Of a stretch of DNA of 64,000 nucleotides, positions 46,634 to 55,893 are shown one piece after another (the stretch's first letter is position 1; each line of letters begins with the position of its first letter). Source of the DNA: Streptomyces sp. H39-S7. GTDB lineage: Bacteria > Actinomycetota > Actinomycetes > Streptomycetales > Streptomycetaceae. Both the position numbers and the translations under genes were made by a program. The notes under the pieces are model-generated. The model had not been told where the DNA came from and did not search any database. It worked only from the letters and a program-made list of their open reading frames with translations. The stretch covers positions 161,608 through 225,607 of the forward strand of contig NZ_JAPVLU010000009.1 in the NCBI RefSeq assembly GCF_027158205.1, read 5' to 3'.

Positions 46634-49600
46634 GGCAGGGGAACGTACTTTCGCAGGAAGTTGGCCTCGGTCATCGAGTACCCGTGGATGAACCGGGCGT
46701 TGATGATGATAACGACACCCCCGTGCTGGGGGTCCCACACCGTGCGGTTGCCGGTCGTCGGGTCGACGTGGGTCGCCTTCCCGCGCCACTTGGCGAAGTA
46801 GGCGGCCAGCTTGTCGTAGTCCATCCCGATACCGGGAATCGTGTGGTCGGCCGCCTCCTTGGGCGTCCCCTGGTGGATCTTCTTGTAGTTGTAGTCCACG
46901 CCGTCGGCGGCATCCGTGCCGTAGCGCTTGTCGAGGTCGTCGAGGACCTCGATGTCGAGCTCGCCGTCACCGTCGTGCGTGCTGCCGTCGTGCCCCTCGA
47001 TGTCGCACTCGTCCGCGGCGGCCGAGGCGTGTGCGGAGGCCTGGATCACTCCGGTGCTCGCGAAGCCGCCCGAGGACGGCACGAAGGTCGCCGCGCGCAG
47101 TGGCGTCTTGCACGGCGGCTTGTAGTCCGGCTCCTTCTTGACCTTCTCGATCAGCTTGCGGAGCCGGTCCAGGGTGCGCTTGCCCGCGGCGGAGGCCTCG
47201 AAGAACTTGGTGAGACCCGTGCCGATCTTCACCATGGCGGCGGCCACGGCCTCGAACTTCAGGATCAGCAGCGCGTAGCTTCCGGCGTTGACCAGGGTCC
47301 ACAGGCAGGCTTCGATGTCGCCCTTGCTGAAGCACGCCTTCGCGTCGGTGTACCCGACGAGATCCAGGATGATCCCGGCGCCGTTGGCCTTGATCCAGTC
47401 GATGACGTCCTGAGCGGTCACCGCCTTGGCCGCGCGCCACTCATCGACGCAGACCTGGCCGCAGGTCTTCAGGAGGATGGCCTCCTCGTCGGCGGTGAGG
47501 TCGGCTCCGGTGTCCGGTGCGCCGTTGACGCGGGCGGCCCGGTTGGCCTCGATCCGCTTGCGCTGTTCCTCCTCCGCGCGCGTGGCGGCCTGGTCGGCCT
47601 CCGTCGCGCTGGTCTGGGCGTTGGCCGCGGCGGTCTCGGCGCCGGTGGCGTCCCGCTCCGCCGCCGTGGCGATGGTGCCGGCCTGGGTGGCGTCGGCCTG
47701 GGCCGCGTTGGCGGCGCCGCGCGCGCTGGCGGCATCCTGTTCTGCCTCGGTGGCCGAGGCCCGGGCGGCCGTCGCCTCACCGGCGGCGACGCCCGCGGCG
47801 GCCTTGGCCGCAAGGGAGTCCGCGATCGCCTGCCGGTCGTATTCGACGGTGTTGGTCTCTGCCTTGGTCGCCGCCGCGGCGGCGGTCGCGGCCGCGGCTG
47901 CCGAGGCGCGGGCCTGGCTGAGCGAGGCGGCCGCCTTGGACGCGGAATCCGCGGCTTCGGCGGCGGCGGTGGCCGCGGCCTTGGCGTCACCCGCGGCCTG
48001 GGCGGCGAGCGCCTTGGCCTCGGTGGCGGCCTTCGCCGCCTGCGCGGCCTTCGCCGTGGCCAGGGCGGCCTGTTGCTCGGCCGCGGTCTTGGCGGCCTGG
48101 CCGCTCAGCACGGCAAGGCCGGCTGAGGCGTCGGTCTCCTTGTAGGGCGATCCGAGCTCGATCGCGTCATTCGCCGGATTGATCACCTGGGCCGCGCTGT
48201 CACGGGCAGCCACGGCGGCCTGCGCGGTGGCGTAGGCGAATCCCGCGGTGCGTACCGCGGAGGCCGCGGCCAGGACCGCTTCGCTCTGCGCCGCCGTCGC
48301 GTTCTGGCGGGCGATGATGGACTGAGCGGCCGCCTCCTGAGCCAGCAGCTCGGCGGCCTTGACGTTCTGCGCGGCGCCCTCGGACGCGGCGATGGCCTCG
48401 GCGGCCGCCGCGTGCGCCTTCTTGACCGCCGCCCCGGTGATCACCACGTCGGCGGCGGCGGCCTCGGACGCGGCCTGGGAGCGCGCGGCGGCGCCGCCGG
48501 CCTGGGTCGCCGCGGTGCGAGCCGCGACGGCGGCCTCGCCGGCCTGCCCGGCGGCGGTGTTCGCGCCGGCCGCGGCAGTGGCGGCCTGGTTGGCCGCGGT
48601 ACGTGCCTCAGTGGCGGCCTGACGGGCCGCGCCGGCCGAGCTGGAACCCTCGGCCGCTGCCGCGGCGGCTTCCAGTGCCCGTGCCCTGGACGCCGTCGCG
48701 TTCTTGTTGTTCTCCGCCGCGACGGCCTGGTCGCGGGCCGTGGCGGCCCGGATCTCGGCTGCCACGGCCGCGCCACGCTGCGTCTCCGCGGTCGATCCCG
48801 CGGTCTGCGCGGCGCTCAGTGCGGTTGCCGCGGCGGTGCGCTGCTGCTGAGCCGTGGCCTCGGCGGTGGCCGCCTTGGCCCGCTCCGCGTCCGCCGTCGC
48901 GCGGAAGGCGGCTGCCTTGTCGCGCTCGGTCTCGGCGGTGGCGCGCTTGGCCTTCGCGTCGGCGGCGGCCTTCTGCGCGGTCTTCTCCGCGGCCTCGGCC
49001 TTGGCCTGCGCGGCCTTGGCCTTGGTCGCGTTCTCCGCGGCCTTGGTGGCCTGCACCGCCGCGCCGTCCGCGGCCGCCTTCGCCTGAGCGGCTGCCTCCT
49101 GAGCGGCCATCCGGCGGAACTCGGCCGCCGACGCGTGCGCCTGGGTCTGCGCCAGCGCGTTGAGGGTCTTGCTGTCGGCGGCCGAGGCGCGGGTGGCGTT
49201 GGACGCCGTCTCCGTCGCCTTCGCCACCGCCACGGCGGCGGCCGCGGACGCCCGGGTCACCTGAACGGCCTGCTGACCGTAGAGGAGCCCACGGCCGCGG
49301 GGCAGCCCGGCGGCGTCCGCGATGCCGTACGCGGTCTGCTGCGCGGCGATGGCGGTGGTGGCGTGCCGCTGGGCGGACTGAGCGGCCCGCGACGCGACGA
49401 ACAGCCGTCCCAGCGCCATGGCCTGCGCCTTGATGATGTCGGCCTTGACCTTGGTGAACACGGCCGCTGCCGGGTAGGACAGGCCGGCGCCGGCGGGGGT
49501 CTGCTTCAGCCAGTAGGCCTGCCAGTCCGCGAGGCGGCTGGCGATCGTCGACTGGCCGAGCGCCTCACCCAGCGCCTGCGTGGCGACCTGCAGGTCGGCG

Positions 49601-50556
49601 GAGGCCTGGGCCTCCTCACCGAGGATGGTGTCCCGCTGGGTGCGCTGGCCGTTGATCTCCTGCTGCCACTCCGCGGAAGCGGTGATCAGCTCCGAGGTCA
49701 GCACGTGGTGCGGGTCGGGCGGGTTGTGCGTGGTGCAGGACGCGAAGCGCGCCTTGAGCGCCTCGACGTCGACCCGGTACTCCATGCTCGCCGGGTCGGG
49801 GGCGCTGGTGGGGAACCCGCCGTTCTGCAGGAAGATCCGCGCGTCGTCGGCGTACATGGGATGCATGAACTGCATCTCCCACTTCCACGCCGTCCAGTCC
49901 TCGTAGTCCTCGTGCCGGTCCTCGGAGTACCGGGTGGTGGCGATCTTGGTCACCGCGGCCACGGAGTCCGCGTTGGCGACCGGAGCCTGGTCCTCGTGGA
50001 ACAGGTCGTACTCGGACTGCCAGAACTGGTCGGCGATCCACCCCGACAGGCCCGTGGCGTTGAAGGGGTTGTCCTTGTCCTCGATCCACTGGAATCCGGT
50101 GTAGGTGTAACCGGCCGGGGGCTCGATCTTGAGGGACTTCTCCCACTCGAGGTGGCGGTCGCCCAGTTCGTCCATCTTGGCCGAGGCGGACGCCCTGTCC
50201 TTGTTGTACGCACCGTCCAGCGGTGGTCGCGGATCCTCGTAGTACGCGGGGTTGGCGGCCTGCAGCAGTTCGGCGTCAGTGCCGTTCAGGCCGCCGCGGG
50301 CGACGGACTTCATCTCCTGCCCGCCCTTGCGCTGCATGAGATTGAGCAGACACTGGGCCGTGCGGGTCTTGGCGGCGGCGTCCAGGTCGAAGCCCGGTGC
50401 GTCCTCGAGCGCGCCCACCGGCACGGCCCGGTGGAGGGGCTGGATCTGGCTGCCGGTGAACGTCACGGCGGCGACGGTCACCAGGGCGGTGGAGGCGAGC
50501 ATCCGCCCCAGGAGGCGCCGGGGAAGGCGCGGGAAAGGTGGCGCGTTGGTGCGCAT
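46630..50556 (-). CDS. Secreted polymorphic toxin with long Ala-rich coiled coil
   Basis: Giant exported protein of 1308 residues. A signal peptide (LASTALVTVAAVTFTG) is followed by an N-terminal globular part to about residue 300 with several Trp/Tyr motifs. About 700 residues of Ala/Lys/Glu heptads (AAADAKAKRATAETERDKAAAFRATADAERAKAATAEATAQ type) form a rod. A pre-toxin segment (LVGYTDAKACFSKGDIEACLWTLVNAGSYALLILKF, about 1060-1130) matches the region before the cargo in streptomycete polymorphic toxins. The last 105 residues (YKKIHQGTPKEAADHTIPGIGMDYDKLAAYFAKWRGKATHVDPTTGNRTVW...) are the presumed toxin, of a family I do not recognise. An immunity gene follows at ATGA. Confidence 0.78.
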   Translation of the reverse strand: MRTNAPPFPRLPRRLLGRMLASTALVTVAAVTFTGSQIQPLHRAVPVGALEDAPGFDLDAAAKTRTAQCLLNLMQRKGGQEMKSVARGGLNGTDAELLQAANPAYYEDPRPPLDGAYNKDRASASAKMDELGDRHLEWEKSLKIEPPAGYTYTGFQWIEDKDNPFNATGLSGWIADQFWQSEYDLFHEDQAPVANADSVAAVTKIATTRYSEDRHEDYEDWTAWKWEMQFMHPMYADDARIFLQNGGFPTSAPDPASMEYRVDVEALKARFASCTTHNPPDPHHVLTSELITASAEWQQEINGQRTQRDTILGEEAQASADLQVATQALGEALGQSTIASRLADWQAYWLKQTPAGAGLSYPAAAVFTKVKADIIKAQAMALGRLFVASRAAQSAQRHATTAIAAQQTAYGIADAAGLPRGRGLLYGQQAVQVTRASAAAAVAVAKATETASNATRASAADSKTLNALAQTQAHASAAEFRRMAAQEAAAQAKAAADGAAVQATKAAENATKAKAAQAKAEAAEKTAQKAAADAKAKRATAETERDKAAAFRATADAERAKAATAEATAQQQRTAAATALSAAQTAGSTAETQRGAAVAAEIRAATARDQAVAAENNKNATASRARALEAAAAAAEGSSSAGAARQAATEARTAANQAATAAAGANTAAGQAGEAAVAARTAATQAGGAAARSQAASEAAAADVVITGAAVKKAHAAAAEAIAASEGAAQNVKAAELLAQEAAAQSIIARQNATAAQSEAVLAAASAVRTAGFAYATAQAAVAARDSAAQVINPANDAIELGSPYKETDASAGLAVLSGQAAKTAAEQQAALATAKAAQAAKAATEAKALAAQAAGDAKAAATAAAEAADSASKAAASLSQARASAAAAATAAAAATKAETNTVEYDRQAIADSLAAKAAAGVAAGEATAARASATEAEQDAASARGAANAAQADATQAGTIATAAERDATGAETAAANAQTSATEADQAATRAEEEQRKRIEANRAARVNGAPDTGADLTADEEAILLKTCGQVCVDEWRAAKAVTAQDVIDWIKANGAGIILDLVGYTDAKACFSKGDIEACLWTLVNAGSYALLILKFEAVAAAMVKIGTGLTKFFEASAAGKRTLDRLRKLIEKVKKEPDYKPPCKTPLRAATFVPSSGGFASTGVIQASAHASAAADECDIEGHDGSTHDGDGELDIEVLDDLDKRYGTDAADGVDYNYKKIHQGTPKEAADHTIPGIGMDYDKLAAYFAKWRGKATHVDPTTGNRTVWDPQHGGVVIIINARFIHGYSMTEANFLRKYVPLP

Positions 50557-50659
50557 GGGTGGTGTGAGCCGTTCTGCTGGTGCCGCCCTCGTGGCCGGCC
50601 GGGTGCCGGGCCGCGGGGCGGGGGAAGTGGGGAGAGTGGCCGGGAGGTGAACGCCGGTC

Positions 50660-51574
50660 TCAGAACAGGGTGTTGAAGGCCTGCCAGCCGGAGGTGCCGA
50701 TCTGCACCCGGGCCGCGAAGGGAGTGGCGGCGGTGCCGGTGCCCTTGAACAGCCACAGGGCGCCGGCCGCGTCGCGGCCGATCAGGTCGGCCTTGCCGTC
50801 TCCGTTGTTGTCACCGGTCGACACCAGGGTGGTGTAGTTCGTCCAGTCGGTTCCCGGCACCGTCAGCCGGGTTCCCAGGATCGCGTTGGCCGTCACACTG
50901 CCCGTTCCCGGGTAGATGTAGAGCGCTCCCGCCGTGGTGCGGGCGATCAGGTCGTTCTTGCCATCGCCGGTGTAGTCCCCCACCCCGGCCAGGGTGTCCA
51001 TGCCGCTCCAGCCACCGGTTCCGGCCTGGACCCTCGCGGCGAACGTGCCGTCCGGCTTGCCCTGGTACAGCCACAACGCCCCCGCGGCGTCACGGGCCAG
51101 CACGTCGGGATCGGCGCTGCCGCCCAGATTCCCCGCCGACACCAGCGCGTTGTAGGCATCCCATCCAGCGCCGATGACCTTCGTCTCCGTGCCGCGGCCG
51201 GCGGTGTAGTAGAGCGTCGTGCCGATCCGGTAGTACAGGTCGACGCCGCCGCCGGCGGCGGACGTCTTGGTCTGGAAGAACGCGGTGGCGACGGTGAATC
51301 CGCCGCCCAGGTCCGCCGCGGGCCGCACTCCCCCGGTGCCCGTCGGTTCGTAGTCGTAGAGATGGCCGTCGGCCTTGCGGCCGAACAGCGGCAGCATCGG
51401 GGCGGCGGCAGCGGCTTGAACGGCCGGCAGGTCGGCCGAGGCGGAGGAGGGACCGTGGTCGTCGGCCGGCGACGGCGCCGAGCCTCCGATCACCACGGCG
51501 AGCACGGCCGCGGCGGCGAGGCCGGCGGCACGTATCACCGCCCGGCGGGCCGGGCGGTTGACGAGACTGAGCAT
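50660..51574 (-). CDS. Secreted VCBS/FG-GAP repeat protein
   Basis: Exported protein of 304 residues from ATG 51574. A signal peptide (VIRAAGLAAAAVLAVVIGGSAPSPA) leads into beta-propeller blades with Ca-binding loops: GDYTGDGKNDLIARTTAGALYIYPG and GDNNGDGKADLIGRDAAGALWLFKG, plus an earlier GNLGGSADPDVLARDAAGALWLYQG. Such repeats bind calcium and mediate extracellular attachment. It is transcribed in the same direction 103 bases upstream of the toxin gene, so it may be its operon partner in secretion or target adhesion. Confidence 0.87.
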   Translation of the reverse strand: MLSLVNRPARRAVIRAAGLAAAAVLAVVIGGSAPSPADDHGPSSASADLPAVQAAAAAPMLPLFGRKADGHLYDYEPTGTGGVRPAADLGGGFTVATAFFQTKTSAAGGGVDLYYRIGTTLYYTAGRGTETKVIGAGWDAYNALVSAGNLGGSADPDVLARDAAGALWLYQGKPDGTFAARVQAGTGGWSGMDTLAGVGDYTGDGKNDLIARTTAGALYIYPGTGSVTANAILGTRLTVPGTDWTNYTTLVSTGDNNGDGKADLIGRDAAGALWLFKGTGTAATPFAARVQIGTSGWQAFNTLF

Positions 51575-51763
51575 GCGAGAGAACGTCCTCACGGGCGCAC
51601 GAGAGCAGGCACGCGCGCGGTCGCTCGGATGTCGGACGTGTACCGCCCGCCGGCTCCCCCACGGATACCCGCACGCCTGGTCCACGACCACGGCCCGCGA
51701 ACTTTACAGAACAACAAGATCGAAAAGGAAGAGCCTTTCGCCAACCGTGATGCTTCGGCGGTC

Positions 51764-51800
51764 GGTTGAGGCCGCGGCCACGCCGGCTGCGGCCTCAACC
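51764..51800. other. GC-rich hairpin
   Basis: GGTTGAGGCCGC (51764-51775) and GCGGCCTCAACC (51789-51800) are perfect complements around a 13-base loop. It resembles a terminator, but no gene ends nearby; it may shield the rhamnosidase from read-through or be left from a lost gene. Confidence 0.55.
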
Positions 51801-51900
51801 GCCGGAACCGGGGCACTCACAACCGGAGTTCCTGCGGGCAGCCTCACGAATTGAAACGATATCGGAGACGGCTGCCGATGGTCCGAGGTGGCAACAACCT

Positions 51901-51952
51901 TTCGGACGAGGGTGGTTGAATGCCTCCGTCATCCGAAGCATTCAAGCCACCC
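51901..51952. promoter_or_regulatory. Two overlapping, mutually exclusive inverted repeats
   Basis: GGGTGGTTGAATGC (51910-51923) pairs with GCATTCAAGCCACCC (51938-51952) with one bulge. TTCGGA (51901-51906) pairs with TCCGAA (51932-51937). The two cannot form together. The half-site TGAAT also occurs in the operator at 52049-52066. Confidence 0.45.
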
Positions 51953-52048
51953 AAGGCTTTGACCGCTCACCGACGGGGCCATGTCGCACCGCGACGACGG
52001 CTGTCGAACCCCTGGACGGCGCGGGGGTGCACGCCGTAGCATCCCGCC

Positions 52049-52066
52049 GAATGAATCGATTCATTC
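52049..52066. promoter_or_regulatory. LacI-like operator of the rhamnosidase gene
   Basis: GAATGAATCGATTCATTC is a perfect 18-base palindrome with the central CG typical of LacI-family sites, ending 16 bases before the GH78 start. The cognate LacI-type regulator is not encoded in this window. Confidence 0.72.
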
Positions 52067-52082
52067 CTAGGTGGGAGTAGCC

Positions 52083-55000
52083 ATGCCGCTGGACGAGCCG
52101 TCCCCCTCCGGGCACGAACGACGCGTGATCCTGAAATGGGGGCTCGGCGGAGCCGCGCTCGCCGCGGCGGGATTCTCCGCCCTGACGGCCCCCTCCACGA
52201 GCGCCGCACCGATGGCGGGAACCGCGGTCCCCGTCGGTCTCACCGGGGCGCACTGGGTGTGGTTCCCCGAGGGCAGCCCCGCGAGTTCCGCCCCGGCGGG
52301 CGACCGGTACTACCGCCGGACCTTCACCGTTCCGCCAGGTGCTGTCACCGAAGCGCAGTTCGTCGTCACCGGAGACGACACCGTGGACGTCTGGCTCAAC
52401 GGCACTCCCCTGGCCTCCTCCCCGCGGGGCGCCGACTCATGGGCCCAGGCGCTCTACGTCGATCTCCAGTCGGCCCTGCTCCCGGGGGCGAACACCCTCG
52501 CCGTCGCGGCACGCAACACCTCCACCGGTCCGGCCGGCCTCATCGGGCGGGTGCGCGTCGTGGCCGGCGGCAGCGCCGTCGACCTCGTCACGGACGGAGC
52601 CTGGAAGGCGTCGCAGAGCGCGGCGGCCGACTGGGAGCAGCCCAGCTTCAACGACGCGGCCTGGCCCGCGGCCGCGGACCTCGGTGCCTATGGCGCGAAC
52701 CCGTGGGGAAGCCGCGTCGCCGCGCCCGACACGGCGGCCGCCTCGCCGCTGAGCGTCGCCTCCGCCACCACCGAGCGCCGCACCGACCCGCTCGGACTGG
52801 ACGCCGCCCGGCCCCGGTTCGGATGGAAACTCACCGGGACCGGCGGGCAGGCACAGGGCGCGTACCAGGTCATCGTCGCCACCACGAGCGCGCTGGCCGA
52901 CGCCGGCACCGGCGACGTCTGGGACAGCGGCCGCACCCCGAGCGGGCAGTCCGTCGATGTCGTGTACGGCGGTCCGGCGCTCGCCTCGCGCACCCGCTAC
53001 TACTGGCGGGTCAAGATAGGGGACACCCAAGGGCGCGTCAGCGCGTGGAGCGCCGTCCGCACCTTCGAGACCGGCCTGCTCGCCCCGGCCGGCGAGTGGA
53101 AGGGCGCCTTCGTCGGGCAGCCGCTGTCCACCGCGGGACTGAGCGGCGCCACCTGGATCTGGTATCCCGAGGGCGATCCGGCCTCCGGTGTCCCGGCCGC
53201 GACCCGCTACTTCCGCAAGACCGTCAACCTCGCCGCCGCACCCTCGTCCGCCACCCTCGTCGTCTCCGGTGACGACACCGCGACCGTGTGGGTCAACGGC
53301 GCCCAGGTCAGTGCCGCCACCGCGTGGCAGCAGGCCTCGGTCGTCGATCTGACGAGTCGGCTGCACGCCGGGACCAACACCATCGCGGTGTCGACGCAGA
53401 ACACCAGTCAGTCCCCGGCGGCCATGATCGCCCAACTGACCGCGACCGGCAGTCCGGTGGTCAACACCGACGCCACGTGGAAGGCCGCGCAGACCGGACC
53501 GGCCGGCTGGGAGCAGCCCGGCTTCAACGACTCCGCCTGGGTACAGGCCAAAGCGGTCGCCGTGTACGGAAGCGGGCCCTGGGGGTCCGGGGTGGCGATA
53601 CCGCAGGCCAAGCCCTCCCCGCTGCTGCGCAAGACGTTCACCGTCTCCAAGCCGGTCGCCAGGGCCCGGCTGTTCACGACGGCCCTGGGGCTGCAGGAGA
53701 CCCGGCTCAACGGTGCCAAGGTCGGCAACGACGCGCTCGCGCCCGGCTGGACGGACTACTCCAAGCGTGTGCAGTACAAGGAGTACGACGTGACCGGCCA
53801 GATCGTGCAGGGCGCCAACGCGCTCGGTGCGTGGCTGGGCAACGGCTGGTACACCGGGCATGTCGGCTGGCACGGGCCGCAGCTCTACGGCGCGCAGCCG
53901 TGGTACTCGGCGCAACTGCACCTGACCTACACCGACGGGTCGACCTCACTGGTGGCCACCGACGGCAGCTGGAAGTACGCGCCCGGTCCGATCCGCACCG
54001 ACGACCTGCAGATGGGCGAGGAGTACGACGCCCGGGCGGCTGTCGCGGGGTGGGACGGAGCAGGGTTCGACGACAGCGCCTGGAGCGCCGTCACGGTGCG
54101 CCCGGGTGCGCTGCCGAACCTGGTCTCACAGGTCGACGAGGGCGTGCGCGTGCAGCACGACCGTCTTCCCGTCTCCCTCACCCAGCCCAGACCCGGGGTG
54201 TGGATCTTCGACCTGGGGCAGAACGCCACCGGCTGGGACCGGCTGCGGGTGTCCGGGCCGGCGGGCACCGTCGTGACGCTGCGGCACGGTGAGATCCTCA
54301 ACGCGGACGGCACGCTCTACACCGACAACCTGCGGGTGGCGGGCCTGGGAACCGACCGGTACACCCTCGCGGGCACCGGAACGGAGACCTACGAGCCGCG
54401 GTTCACGCTGCACGGCTACCGGTACGTCGAGGTGACCGGTTTCCCCGGTACCCCCACGACTTCCGCCATCACCGGTCGCACCGCCTGGACGTCCGCGCCG
54501 CAGTCGGGCACCCTGACCACCTCCAGCACGCTGCTCAACCAGGTGCAGCAGGCGATCGTGTGGGGTCAGCGGTCCAACATGCTCGCCGTTCCCACCGACT
54601 GCCCGAGCCGCAACGAACGGCTGGGCTGGACCGGTGACATCGCCGCCTTCGTCGAGACCTCGACGTTCAACATCGACATGTCGGCGTTCCTCAACAAGTA
54701 CACCGACGACCTGACCGACGCCCAGCACGCCGACGGGTCGTTCACCAACACCGCACCCGACACGCAGGACGGCTCGGGCGTCGCGGGATGGGGCGACGCC
54801 GGCGTCATCGTCCCCTACGCCCTGTGGCAGCGCACCGGCGACGTACGTGTCGTCGACGAGCACTTCGCCGCGATGGTCCGGTGGGTGGAGTACCTGAGGT
54901 CGACGGCCGACGCGAACCTGATCCGTGACCAGGGTGGCTTCGGTGACTGGCTGAACGTCAACGACGACACCGCCCGCAACGTCATCTCCACGGCGTTCTT

Positions 55001-55817
55001 CGCGTGGGCGGCACGCCTGGTGTCGAGAATGGCGCGGGCCACCGGGCGCAGCGCGGAGGCCACCACCTACGGCACTCTCGCGGACCAGGTCGCCGCCGCG
55101 TTCACGAACTACTTCGTGGCGGCCAACGGGACGGTGTCCGGCAACACCCAGACCGGGTACGTGCTGGCGCTCGCCTTCGGGCTGGTTCCGGAGAACCGGG
55201 TGCAGTCCCTGGTCGACCGGCTGGTCACCAAGATCTCCGCTTCCGGCGGCCATCTGTCCGTCGGGTTCCTCGGGGTCAAGGACCTGCTGCCGGTCCTCAC
55301 CGATCACGGCCGCGCCGACATCGCCTACCAGGTCCTGCTCCAGCCCGGGTACCCCGGCTGGGGGTACATGATCAGCAAGGGCGGGACCACCATCTGGGAG
55401 CGCTGGGACGGCATCAGGACCGACGGCAGCCTCCAGGACGCCGGAATGAACTCGTTCAACCACTACGGACTCGGTTCCGTCGGCGACTTCCTCTACCGCC
55501 AGGTCGGCGGCCTCGGCCCGGCGTCCCCCGGCTACCGGGCGCTGCTGGTCGCACCGCGGCCCGGCGGCGGGCTGACCTCGGCACGCTCCGCGTACGAGAC
55601 GCCGTACGGGCAGGCGGTCAGCGACTGGTCCCTGTCCGGCGGGGTGTTCACCCTCAAGGTGACCGTGCCCGCCGGCACCTCGGCGACCGTCCGGGTGCCG
55701 GCCGGCTCGGCGGCCTCGGTGACCGCGCCCGCCCAGGCGGTGCCCTTCGGATACGCCCAGGGCGCCGCGGCGTTCCGGGTGCCGGCCGGGAGCCACACCT
55801 TCACCGCACCGGCCTGA
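52083..55817 (+). CDS. Tat-exported GH78 alpha-L-rhamnosidase
   Basis: Enzyme of 1244 residues with GGGAG before ATG 52083. The twin-Arg signal ERRVILKWGLGGAALAAAGF suggests Tat export of the folded protein. Two related jelly-roll modules follow, each marked by a W-x-W-[FY]-PEG motif (WVWFPEGSPASS near 60 and WIWYPEGDPASG near 360). GH78 domains come next: the rhamnosidase N-domain (LLRKTFTVSKPVARARLF), the catalytic (alpha/alpha)6 barrel with VPTDCPSRNERLGWTGD, and a C-terminal beta domain. It removes rhamnose from plant glycans, rutinosides or pectin. The upstream palindrome suggests LacI-type induction. Confidence 0.93.
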   Translation: MPLDEPSPSGHERRVILKWGLGGAALAAAGFSALTAPSTSAAPMAGTAVPVGLTGAHWVWFPEGSPASSAPAGDRYYRRTFTVPPGAVTEAQFVVTGDDTVDVWLNGTPLASSPRGADSWAQALYVDLQSALLPGANTLAVAARNTSTGPAGLIGRVRVVAGGSAVDLVTDGAWKASQSAAADWEQPSFNDAAWPAAADLGAYGANPWGSRVAAPDTAAASPLSVASATTERRTDPLGLDAARPRFGWKLTGTGGQAQGAYQVIVATTSALADAGTGDVWDSGRTPSGQSVDVVYGGPALASRTRYYWRVKIGDTQGRVSAWSAVRTFETGLLAPAGEWKGAFVGQPLSTAGLSGATWIWYPEGDPASGVPAATRYFRKTVNLAAAPSSATLVVSGDDTATVWVNGAQVSAATAWQQASVVDLTSRLHAGTNTIAVSTQNTSQSPAAMIAQLTATGSPVVNTDATWKAAQTGPAGWEQPGFNDSAWVQAKAVAVYGSGPWGSGVAIPQAKPSPLLRKTFTVSKPVARARLFTTALGLQETRLNGAKVGNDALAPGWTDYSKRVQYKEYDVTGQIVQGANALGAWLGNGWYTGHVGWHGPQLYGAQPWYSAQLHLTYTDGSTSLVATDGSWKYAPGPIRTDDLQMGEEYDARAAVAGWDGAGFDDSAWSAVTVRPGALPNLVSQVDEGVRVQHDRLPVSLTQPRPGVWIFDLGQNATGWDRLRVSGPAGTVVTLRHGEILNADGTLYTDNLRVAGLGTDRYTLAGTGTETYEPRFTLHGYRYVEVTGFPGTPTTSAITGRTAWTSAPQSGTLTTSSTLLNQVQQAIVWGQRSNMLAVPTDCPSRNERLGWTGDIAAFVETSTFNIDMSAFLNKYTDDLTDAQHADGSFTNTAPDTQDGSGVAGWGDAGVIVPYALWQRTGDVRVVDEHFAAMVRWVEYLRSTADANLIRDQGGFGDWLNVNDDTARNVISTAFFAWAARLVSRMARATGRSAEATTYGTLADQVAAAFTNYFVAANGTVSGNTQTGYVLALAFGLVPENRVQSLVDRLVTKISASGGHLSVGFLGVKDLLPVLTDHGRADIAYQVLLQPGYPGWGYMISKGGTTIWERWDGIRTDGSLQDAGMNSFNHYGLGSVGDFLYRQVGGLGPASPGYRALLVAPRPGGGLTSARSAYETPYGQAVSDWSLSGGVFTLKVTVPAGTSATVRVPAGSAASVTAPAQAVPFGYAQGAAAFRVPAGSHTFTAPA

Positions 55818-55824
55818 GCCGCGT

Positions 55825-55863
55825 ACGTGCCGGTCCCCTCCTCAGGCGGGGGGACCGGCACGT
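55825..55863. terminator. Bidirectional hairpin terminator
   Basis: ACGTGCCGGTCCC (55825-55837) pairs perfectly with GGGACCGGCACGT (55851-55863), extendable by one pair, between the convergent rhamnosidase and lipase genes. Confidence 0.85.
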
Positions 55864-55893
55864 GCGACGCGGGAAGGCCGGGGGGTGCGGCGG

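Larger units (their letters stand above)
51575..52082. other. 508-base divergent region, toxin cassette / rhamnosidase
   Basis: No gene is seen. It holds promoters for both sides, a GC-rich hairpin (51764-51800), two overlapping inverted repeats (51901-51952) and a perfect 18-base palindrome (52049-52066). The density of repeats is high compared with other gaps in the window. Confidence 0.6.

Noticed and set aside
48412..50676. Long plus-strand open frame across the toxin coiled coil
   Set aside because: It mirrors the Ala-rich heptads (GCC/GGC codons) of the toxin and has no start signal or domain.
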